Below are positions 10,920-19,487 of a DNA stretch of 64,000 bases, in pieces (the first letter of the stretch is position 1; each line of letters begins with the position of its first letter). Location: contig OW121858.1 in NCBI GenBank assembly GCA_933228895.1, positions 29,101,859 to 29,165,858 of the forward strand, written 5' to 3'. The notes beneath the pieces were generated by a model. That model made no database searches. It worked only from the letters and a program-made list of their open reading frames with translations, and had not been told where the DNA came from. The position numbers and the translations under genes are program-made. Source of the DNA: Platycnemis pennipes (Eukaryota; Arthropoda; Insecta; Odonata; Platycnemididae).

Positions 10920-11472
10920 CACTGATTAAACATGGCTAATTATTAGCTTTATATTGGCAATAAAATATTTCAAACTCGTTTTTTGACGAAGTTTCTGGAT
11001 ATATAACCCTATACGGGGGGTGATTCTGAAATAACTAATCAAGGACTACCCGCCTGGCAAATTTCGTCAAAATCCTAGACCTGATACTCGGACACTCCCC
11101 TTGTAAGAGTTTTCTGATTTTTTCGAGCAAACATTTATTAATATCAATTAAACAAGTGTGGTAAGGTAACCCCACTTTTCTCCAATGCTAAATTCTACAT
11201 AAATTTGCGCATCTTATATTAGTTTTTCGTCGAAACGACATATCACTTTACATTATTAACCTGCAAATTTTACTCCAACTGCTAATCTGCTCTGCTGTAT
11301 TAACACCTAATATGAAATTGCTGATTTTCAATGTCTTTGTTCTTCAAATGTATTATTGATTGAAGGGCATCATTATTTTATTGCCAATTGATAGAAGGAC
11401 CAAAAAATGACTTGTCCGGAAATTTTCACAAAAATGACATCTACTTCACAATTCGGTGGATAACCTCCTTAA

Positions 11473-12206
11473 GGAAGTTGATCCGAAAGGTGAAAGTTAT
11501 GTCATTTTTTTTTCATTTTCAGCACTCATAGAACTAAAGTTCCTCTATCTAATAAAGTAAAGATAATTACACCAACCCATACTCCTTGTTCCACAAATTG
11601 TATTTGAAATTACATACGATTAACGGCGAGAATGGCCATCACATGGGAATATAACGTTTAAAAATACCTTAGTGACATGTCATTTTTGCAAAAAACTGAT
11701 ATTTTATGCGTAATTTCACAAGAAATAAAATGACATGAAAAAAAGGGAATCAACCGACCGTATTTTTCGCTAAATCCACCAATTTCTGCGCTAGTAGCAG
11801 ATGAAATGCGTTAGTTGACATCAATTGGCACTGATGTAGCTCCAGCCAAAATGTATGGCGTATGAATAATATCATTACTAATGAGATATTAAAGCATATT
11901 TCAGATAAGTATTATAACATAACGTTTGATAGTAATATTCTGGTGTTATACATTAGTAAATTCATTGAGTACATTAATTTATTTTTTTAAAGTAAGTGCT
12001 GAATTGACTCCTTAGACGAGCTGATTATAATTATCATAAAAAAGAAATCCTTCGACTTTACATCGCATTTCTTGTGATACTTATGACTTTCAATAGCTTA
12101 GGTAATTTTCTTTGTGAAGTAAGGATCACTTAGCAGGCATATACTCGTACTTAAATTAATAAGATTCCTCAGACAACTTGACTCAAGCAGTCCCGAGCCA
12201 ACCTCC
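11473..12206 (+). mobile_element. N-family TTAA-target MITE, copy 2, abutting an acceptor
   Basis: Flanked by TTAA at 11469-11472 (shared with the M copy) and 12207-12210. Ends are GGAAGTTGATCCGAAAGG and, inverted, GGAGGTTGGCTCGGGAC. Only 25 bases separate its right TTAA from the first base of the next exon. Confidence 0.8.
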
Positions 12207-12235
12207 TTAAATAAATTGATTTGATCTTGTTGCAG

Positions 12236-12850
12236 GAGTCGGAGGAAACATCCGCTTTCCGCCGTGACCCGAGGAGCCATCGTCTGCGCCGACAAGCATA
12301 CTCTCCGACCAAGTTCGTTGAGGGATTTGGCATCCCGCGGGAGTTCCTGTTCGACTGTCCCCTCTGCGGGCAGTTAATGGAGACGAGAAGAGGTGTCACA
12401 TACCACTTGAAGGTGAAACACGGTCAGAAGCTGGCGATGCCCGGGTCTGCGAGGTCGTGGAAGGTGCCGAAGACGGTGAATTCGCGGGATGCGGTGGATC
12501 CGGAGTTGGCGAAGTGGGGTTTGAAGGAGTGTAGTGTGGTGTTGGTGGACGTATTCCCAGGGGGAGTCGGTGCTTCGGACGTGGAGCTCCAAGCTCTAGT
12601 GTCGCGCCGGAATGGGGAGTTGGAGTACCGCAGGGGTCCATGTGGGGACCGCGAGTGTTCAAAAGTGTCGGGGGCGATGGTCGGAGGTGATTCCCAGGGT
12701 GCCGAGCGTCTCGTTGGCGGGAAAGATGCGGGAGATGACTCCTCGGAGGCCATCGTCGGTGGAGATGAGAATTCCAAGTTCTCGTGCAAAAAGTGCTCGG
12801 AGTCGACGTGCAAGAATGCTGGGTCGTGTGCCGACAATCGGGAGGCCAAG
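12236..12850 (+). CDS. Exon: one C2H2 zinc finger plus linker
   Basis: The acceptor is TTGATCTTGTTGCAG and the donor CCAAG|GTAATT. The exon is 615 bases, 205 codons, phase 0 at both ends. It begins ESEETSAF. Residues 41-62 form a C2H2 finger (C41-x2-C44-x12-H57-x4-H62), starting DCPLCGQ. Basic residues before it (RRDPRSHRLRR) could serve nuclear import or DNA contact. The last 25 residues hold four cysteines (SCKKC...TCKNAGSC) of unknown role. The rest is a Gly, Ser and Val rich linker. High GC and the long open frame support coding. Confidence 0.85.
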
Positions 12851-12884
12851 GTAATTTACTTATTCCTTCAAATTAACACTGCAA

Positions 12885-13510
12885 CTCTGTCCGCACCAAA
12901 ATCTTGTTGACTCCATTTTAAACCTAAATAACTTTGAAACCATTCACAGGATTTTCACAATATTTATGTATTAATTTAGATAATTTTGTTGTTGACTGAA
13001 TACATTGTTAGAATAATTTTCAATTAATAATTATACATTTATTATTTACTTAAAGAAATAAGATTCAGCTTCGATTGGGTTTAATTTGAGAATTCACAAG
13101 AAAGGAAGCATTACTTACAATTTAAAGATAAAAGGAATATTGGAGTAATATGAAATTGAGGAGGATTAGGATTTGGGATTAAAATTCGAGATTCAGATTC
13201 AAAATTTGGATTCGATAAAACGATCAAATTTTGGTTTCGCTCCATCAATAGTAAAAATACCAAACATCATTTTAATATCGAATTGCTTTTTTACTTAGTC
13301 CAGAGGTAATAAACTTTTGGTCAAGAAAATAAATAAAAACAATAGGAAACTAGCCTATTGCGAACTGTCCGCACCAAAATCATGTAGACCTGAGTTAAAA
13401 CCTAAATAACTCCGAAACCGTTCATCGGATTTTCACGTTATTTACATATTAATTTAGATAATTTTGTTGTTGACTGACTACATTGTTAGAATAATTTTTA
13501 AAAATAAATT
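12885..13510 (+). repeat. Direct repeat, two units of about 140 bases
   Basis: 12885-13025 and 13373-13510 share CTGTCCGCACCAAAATC, the block around CCTAAATAACT, and AATTTTGTTGTTGACTGA. The second unit lies inside the left arm of the palindrome described next. Confidence 0.7.
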
Positions 13511-15275
13511 TTGGACCTGTTTCGTACGTTAGATTAAAAAAAAGTGGCTATTTTTTTAGCGTTACGGCTCCATGCATCACTTTGACGTCTAATAACTGCC
13601 AAGCAAGCGTTTGACTAAAAGAAAATTTTAATGCAAGGTGAAATACATCTTTATTATTAAGTCTGCGAAGTTTCAAGCTTTTATCTCTAGTACTTATTGG
13701 TATGCCATTCCATTTATAACCGCACTCTTTCTCGGCAACTATGCGTCATGGCGCCACGAATAAAACTGACATCTTCCTCTTTAAATTTCCAGAGCGAATC
13801 AGATATTATTATTTAGCTGAAGTTGGCACCGTGTTTTATATCGATATTTTATGTTCCCTGAAAATACGTGCAAGCCCACAGGAGGACACTCCATCTAATA
13901 ATAAAGATATAATTCACCTTGTATTAAAATCTTGTTTTAGCCAAGCACTTTGCATGGAAGTTATTAGATGTCAAAGTAACGCTTGGCACCGTTGCGTTAA
14001 AAAAATGGGTCCTTTTATTTCTCTAACGTAAGAAACAGGTCGAAAATGTTTTTAAAAATTTTTCTAACAATGTAGTCAGTCAACAACAAAATTATCTAAA
14101 TAATATGTAAGTAACGTGAAAATCCGATGTACAGTTTAGGAGTTATTTAGGTTTTAACCCGAGTCTACAAGATTTTGGCGTGGAATGTAGGCAATAGGTT
14201 AGTTTCCTATTGCTTTTTTATTTTCTTGGCGAAAAGTTTATTACCTCTGGGCCAAGTAATTCAAGTAATTCGATATTAAAATGATGTTTGGTATTTTTAC
14301 TCGAGATGGGGCGAAACCAAAATTTGATCGAATCCAAATCATGTTTTTTTATCGAATCCAAATATCGAATACGAATCTCGAATCCTGATCCCAAATCCTA
14401 ATCCTCCTCAATTTCATAATACTCCAATCTTCCTTTTATCTGTTAATTGTTAAGTAATTCTTTCTTTCTCGTGAATTCTCTTTGAGGAGGTTGATCCGAA
14501 AAGTGAAAATCATGTCATTTTTTTTATATTTTCAGCACTTATGGAACTAAAGTTCCTCTGTCTGATAAAGTAAAGATAATTACACCAACCCATACTCCTT
14601 TTTGCACAAATTGCATTTGAAATTACATACGATTAATGGCGAGAATGGCCATCACATGGGAATATAACGTTTAAAAATACCTTAGTGACATGTCATTTTT
14701 GCAAAAAACTGATATTTTATGCGTAATTTCACAAGAAATAAAATGACACGAAAATAAAGGCATCAACCCACCGTATTTTTCGCTAAATCCACCAATTTCT
14801 ACGCTTATAGCAGACGAAATGCATTAGTTGACTTCAAGTGGTGCTGCGGTCGCTCTATGCAAAATGTATGGCGTATGAATAATATCATTACTAATGAGAT
14901 ATTAAAGCATATTTCAGAAAAATATTATAACATAATATTTGATAGTAATATTCTGGTGTTATAAATTAGTAAATTCATTGAGTACAGGAAGTTATTTCTT
15001 TAAAGTAAATGCTGAATTGACTCCATCGTCGAGCTGATTAAAATTATCATAAAAAAGAAATCCTTCGACTTTACATCGTATTTCTTGTGATACTTATGAC
15101 TTTCAATAGCTTAGGTAATTTTCTTTGTGTAGTAAGGATCACTTAGCAGGCAATATACTCGTACTTAAATTAATAAGATTCCTGAGACAACTTGACTCAT
15201 GCAGTCGCGAGCCAATCTCCTTAATTAAACCCAATCGAAGTCGAATCTTATTTCTTAAAGTAAATAATAAATGGT
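13041..15275. repeat. Long inverted duplication interrupted by an N-family MITE
   Basis: The left arm 13041-13670 pairs with 13905-14480, and after the MITE (14486-15220) the pairing resumes to about 15275. Shared words on opposite strands include CAGAGGTAATAAAC and AATTTTGTTGTTGACTGA. The unpaired centre is about 235 bases. Part of the arm, near CCAGAGGTAATAAAC, recurs at 48670. Probably a foldback element; ends not resolved. Confidence 0.7.
14486..15220 (+). mobile_element. N-family TTAA-target MITE, copy 3
   Basis: The right target is TTAA (15221-15224); the left has decayed to TTGA (14482-14485). Same orientation as copy 2, 735 bases. It sits inside the right arm of a palindrome; the left arm near 13075 keeps the approximate empty site. 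Confidence 0.8.
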
Positions 15276-15647
15276 CATATAGTCCCCACTCACTGAAATC
15301 AAGGTTATGTTCGAAGGCAAATGTAAGTAATGTGTGATTTCAAAAGTAAATCAAAGTTAAATTTTTCTTGAATCAAATTGAAAATTCAATGAAAGCAGAT
15401 GACAAGTTTTTGGTTCGTAAATGCAGCAGAGTCATTCTGTTTTCAGTCAACCAATTTTTTGAAAAAATGGCACCTAACCATCTCAGATTTCAACGAAATT
15501 CGTCTCGTAGGTAGTGTGACCCATAATCCGTTGACTAAATTCGCAGAAAAATTTTTGCCCCCAAGTTATAGGCAAATGTACATCACGCGGACGCTTGAAA
15601 AACGTCTTTTTACGCTAAATTTGTACGAGCTCTTCAACTGCTCTGAA
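15276..15647. other. Intron sequence, nothing recognised
   Basis: No terminal repeats or recognisable coding segments. Confidence 0.4.
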
Positions 15648-16060
15648 GGCCTGGTTACACGATGCATTTACCCGCATGGGTAGATTCGTGAGCACATTCA
15701 CCATCAAAATTGCACCGTGTAAACACTCAAAATTGCGCAATGCGCGAATGCGTGCACAGAAAATAGCCCCTGTTCTATTTTGGTGAATGTGTGCGAGCAA
15801 TTTGTAGTCGTCAACAACAAAGTCAATAACAATAACTGAAGTTCACGTATGATGTCGTCTGTTTCGTAGAAGTGGCGCTTGATACTAGTAAAACAAAAGA
15901 AATCACGTAATGCGTATCTAGAAAATGGTCGAACAATTGCGCGAACACAAGCATCGTGTAAACACTCCTCAAGTGCGAGAATGCGCATCTGTCCAGACAT
16001 CTATTCACGCATCTGTCCAGCAACGTACTTGCGCGGGTAAATGCATCGTGTAACCAGGCC
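15648..16060. mobile_element. MITE with GGCCTGGTTACACG termini
   Basis: The first 25 or so bases and the last are nearly perfect inverted repeats (GGCCTGGTTACACGATGCAT). Inside are GCGCAATGCGCGAATGCG-like words. The GGCC-type end resembles the PIF-like MITEs at 2790 and 43862. Target duplication not clear. Overlapping minus-strand open frames are incidental. Confidence 0.65.
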
Positions 16061-16084
16061 AAGTCAAAGTTCAAAATGTCGTTG

Positions 16085-16420
16085 TTTTCTAACTTTGGGC
16101 AATAAATAAACCCATATGGTAATAAGAATGAATAAACTTGAATTTTCCACAAATTTTATTACTTTCCACTACCCAGGTTTCGACGGTTAAATCATCATCA
16201 GGTGAATGATAAAGAAACAGTTTTTCCACCAAGTATATATAGGTGCCTTTTCTTAATGAAAGGCGCCAAGGGGAACACACTCACATAACGTCCCATTCGA
16301 CGGACAGAATGCTCTCCACAAGTAGGCCCTGAAAAAAATCTGCCACTGCTGGGAATCGAACCCGGGCACTCTGGATGGGAGGCTAGTACTCTTGCACTAC
16401 AACAACCAGATCCCCTTTAA
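16085..16420 (-). mobile_element. tRNA-derived SINE with a Penelope-like 3' tail
   Basis: Read on the minus strand: a tRNA-like head (about 16414-16338) with A-box-like CTGGTTGTTGTAGTGCAAGA and B box GGGTTCGATTCC; a central block with GTCCGTCGAATGGGACGTTA, also in the SINE at 44945; then a tail with CCTGATGATGATTTAACCG and CGAAACCTGGGTAG, as in Penelope 3' ends. Head and tail come from different sources, so it is a composite retroposon. Confidence 0.7.
16168..16215 (-). ncRNA. Candidate minimal hammerhead ribozyme core
   Basis: The minus strand has CTGATGA, a 12-base insert, then CGAAAC followed by CTGGGTA. This is the order of the conserved hammerhead cores (CUGAUGA...GAAA) with a very short stem III and a UH cleavage position, as described for Penelope-like elements. 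Stem II pairing is weak here. Whether it folds or cleaves was not tested. Confidence 0.35.
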
Positions 16421-16530
16421 AAAAATTTTCTATCATCAATGTTTTACCGTTTAAATTAGCTTTCAGTTGACCTAATTACTTCCCACTCAACTTATCAATC
16501 ACATATTGTCCTCTTTTAGTTTCCTTTACC

Positions 16531-17029
16531 TAGAGATGGGCAACTTGGTAAATTACCGTGGTATTTTTCGTAAATTACCAACACCCCTGAAAATTACCGT
16601 AGTAAACGGTAATTTTCAGAAAAGTTCTTTTTCAGAAAATTTCTTCGTCACGAAGAAACCATTGGAATGGGTGATATTATAAATTAAGTAGCTAATACGA
16701 TTTTGTTTACATTGTGTTCGTGATTAATTCCAATTAATTCAGAGTACAATAGCAAATGCACATTGCGCAGAGGTATGTCTTTGGAATGAAAATTTCTCAT
16801 AGTGTGACAAAAGAGAGGCAAATTGCATGTTGCTGCCAACTTCGTATTAATTTTTTAATGAGTTTTAATAGATAAACATCGTGATATGTTTGATATAAGC
16901 ATCGGCATTTATATCTCAATGCTATTTGATTTCGTTTGGAGTCCTCTGATAAGGATTTGCAGCTCAAAACTTAAAATTACCGGAAAATTACGGTAATTTT
17001 TGAAAATTACCGTAATTTACCCATCTCTG
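16531..17029 (+). mobile_element. O-family hAT-type MITE, copy 2
   Basis: Begins TAGAGATGGG and ends CCCATCTCTG. The flanks CCTTTACC (16523-16530) and CCTATACC (17030-17037) are an 8-bp duplication with one mismatch, as expected for hAT. Noncoding. Confidence 0.85.
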
Positions 17030-17059
17030 CCTATACCTACTTCCTAGCCGTCATCATTT

Positions 17060-17125
17060 TGTCCCCCTGCCACACACCCTCGTGGTGGTTCGCAGGGTAT
17101 TATGTAGATCTGTATATATGCAAAC
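17060..17125 (+). mobile_element. LINE 3'-end scrap
   Basis: CCCCCTGCCACACACCCT followed by a GCAGGGTATTATGTAGAT-like tail, the same 3' block as at 903 but on the + strand. Confidence 0.55.
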
Positions 17126-17199
17126 AAGTGAAGAGGGGCGGGTTTAGGTTTGCTAGGAAGGATGGTGGGGGTAAGAAGGGTCAAAGAAGGAAAAGGGTT

Positions 17200-18170
17200 A
17201 GCGTTGAGTGACACATTGGGTCGGTGTCCCTGAACAGTGAGAGGTCTAGGAGGGGTGAACGGGAGGCATATAAGAAATCATTCAGGATTTCACACTTCGA
17301 AACAACAGTTTTCATAATCTCCAGCTGTTCTAGAGCATCCAGGCGGAGGTAGAGATGGGTAAATTACAGTAATTTTCAATTGAGGTAAATTACCGTGGTA
17401 AATTACGGTAATTTTTTAAAATTACCGTAATTTTCCGGTAATTTTAAGTTTTGAGCTGCAAATACTTATCAGAGGACTAATCAAATAGCATTGAGATATA
17501 AATGCCGATGCTTATATCAAACATATCACGACGTTTATCTATTATAACTAATTTAAAACAATTAAAATGCAGTTGGCAGCAACACGAAATTTGCCTCTCT
17601 TTTGTCAATCACACTATGAGAAATTTTCGTTCCAAAGACATACCTCTCTGCGCAATGTGCATTTGTTATTTCACTCTGAATTAGTTGGAATTAATCACGG
17701 ACACAATGTAAACAAAATCGTTTTAGCTTCTTAATTTATAATATCACCCATTCCAATGGTTTCTTTGTGAGAAAGAAATTTTCTGAAAATGAACTTTTCT
17801 GAAAATTACCGTTTATTACGGTTTTTTTCAGGGGTGTTGGTAATTTACGAAAAATACCACGGTAATTTACCAAGTTGCCGATCTCTAGGCGGAGGCCTTT
17901 CTTTTCCACATGGAGAATCTTAGGGGTGAAGTCACTCACGTGTCTTTTTTCCAAGAGGTGTTTCGCGAAGTGGGAGGTGTCGTTTGAGTTTCATGAAACA
18001 AGCCTGATGTTCCTTTACTCTCTGTTTGATTTGCCGTCCTGTTTGACCAATATATATGGCCGCGCATTCGCATTCAAGCTGGTACACTCCGCTCTTTTCT
18101 AATACAGGGATTTTATCTTTAGTTTTGGAATTAAGATTCTGCAAGTTAGCTTTGTTGTAGAATGCTGGTT
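17200..18170 (-). pseudogene. Penelope-like element fragment: GIY-YIG endonuclease, split by a MITE
   Basis: The minus strand from about 18170 reads KPAFYNKANLQNL, then GVYQLECECAAIYIGQTGR, the GIY-YIG-type nuclease core of a Penelope-like element (GVY...YIG-x-T-GR). The frame continues HVSDFTPKILHVEKKGLRL to the O MITE at 17887. On the far side of the MITE it resumes DALEQLEIMKTVV and LNDFLYASRSPLL. Upstream reverse transcriptase is missing. At 18171-18222 the + strand matches the Penelope-like tail of the SINE at 16.1 kb, so an inverted tail abuts the 5' end, a common Penelope arrangement. Confidence 0.75.
17350..17887 (-). mobile_element. O-family hAT-type MITE, copy 3, perfect 8-bp duplication
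   Basis: Flanked by GGCGGAGG on both sides (17342-17349, 17888-17895). Ends TAGAGATGGG / complement. It interrupts the Penelope-like endonuclease frame; removing it and one duplication restores the frame. Confidence 0.9.
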
Positions 18171-18462
18171 TTAAAGTAATAAAATTTGTGGAGAAATCAA
18201 GTTTATTCATTCTTATTATAATGAATTGTTTCCACCATGTCACGGCCAATAACACCATCTTAACCCAGATGGATTTAAAGTGACCTTTGAGAATACAACT
18301 CAATTTTTTTTCGGGAATCCTCATTGTTTCTTTGATAAAACTGTGAATTTTTATAACAATTTAGTGATAAATAAGAAGCATACAATTTTTTTTCCTCTGG
18401 AGGCACAAGTGCCCACAGAGTCGTCCGGGAATGTGGAAACTCCAGTTTCATCTACACTTTAA

Positions 18463-19420
18463 GGAGGCTCCACCATGACTCCGCGATTCAAAATCCTGTA
18501 AAAGAGCTATTTGTTATTCAACAAATAAATACCGATCCAGAAAAACTCCTATATGGAAAATTATCTGTAGAGTGATAACGCATGCACAATAATTGTATGA
18601 GTATGCTATTATAAAGTGCATTGTAATTGCATTCTATTTTTTACAAGCTCTTTTTTAATTCATTTTGACTTCGGAACATGGCTGACGTGTTGTTGCCATG
18701 TGTTATAAACAGATTGAGAATACACGCTTCATCCCGTTCATACGTATTCTAAAATAGGTTAAATATTTTTAACCAAGTTTTAAATTATTCACTTGCAAAT
18801 TAATCTCTTGTTTTGAATTTTATTCATGTTCCTATTTTTCAAAATTGTTTGGCAACAATGATGCTGCTAGCATTTGGAAGCATTGGTTTTTATTACACCA
18901 TATCAATAACCAATGAAATATTTAAATTACATAAAAAATAAAAGAAGGAACTTGGTAAGGTATATTCCTAAATTGAGTTAGTAAATAAGCTTGTAAGCAC
19001 GTTCCGTCACAAGTACCGTTGCTAATGATAACAACATACTGTAGCGGCACTTTCTTGTAACTAATGGTTTTCTGCTTTTTTAGAGCAAACATTTATTAAT
19101 ATCAATTAAACAAGTAATATGGTAAGGCGAGCTCTTTTTTACAATGCTAAATTCAACATGAAATTGCGCATCTTATGTTAGTTATTCGTCAAAACGACAT
19201 TTCACTTTACATTATTAATCTTAAAAATTTTACTGCAAGAGCCATGCTCTGCCATATAACCACGTAATATAAAATGGCTGATTTTGCACGTCATTTTTCT
19301 TCAAATATATGATGGAAAGACAAATTATTTTATTGCCAATCGATAGATGGGCCAAAAAATGATGTGTCCTGAAATTTTCACAAAAATGAGATCTACTTCA
19401 TAATTCGGTGGATAACCTCC
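18463..19420 (+). mobile_element. M-family TTAA-target MITE, copy 2
   Basis: Flanked by TTAA at 18459-18462 and 19421-19424. Ends GGAGGCTCCACCATGACT and the complement of GGAGGTTATCCACCG. About 958 bases, noncoding. An intact reference copy for the family. Confidence 0.85.
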
Positions 19421-19487
19421 TTAAGTGGTTGTAAAAATAGAACGAGCCGAGATAGGGAAGAGAAACTTTGGATTCTTTCGTCATCAT

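Larger units (their letters stand above)
9775..11103. mobile_element. Foldback element with long inverted arms and TAA target duplication
   Basis: Starts CAAGGGGAGTGTCCGAGTAT and ends with the complement, flanked by TAA (9772-9774, 11104-11106). The arms (about 9775-10275 and 10595-11103) pair over roughly 500 bases. Arms include ACGTAATTAGTACG-like palindromes and a tRNA-like segment. The other M copies show the empty site. A 3-bp TAA target hints at PIF/Harbinger. About 320 bases of unique centre, no gene. Confidence 0.8.
9161..11468 (+). mobile_element. M-family TTAA-target element, copy 1, with a nested foldback
   Basis: Flanked by TTAA at 9157-9160 and 11469-11472. Left end is GGAGATGCCACCGTGA; right end is the complement of GGAGGTTATCCACCG. 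Without the nested element (9775-11103) it is about 980 bases, like copies 2, 3 and 5. Noncoding. The right TTAA is shared with the N-family copy that follows. Confidence 0.8.

Noticed and set aside
13741..14031. Extra exon of the zinc-finger gene
   Set aside because: It lies in the centre and arm of a palindromic repeat and has no matching splice sites or finger motif.
15704..16152. Minus-strand open frames of about 100 codons as a gene
   Set aside because: They lie in a MITE with paired inverted ends and in the SINE tail; no splice or family signal.
16338..16414. tRNA gene on the minus strand
   Set aside because: The A and B boxes are good but the acceptor and anticodon stems do not form, and the segment continues into a SINE body and tail.
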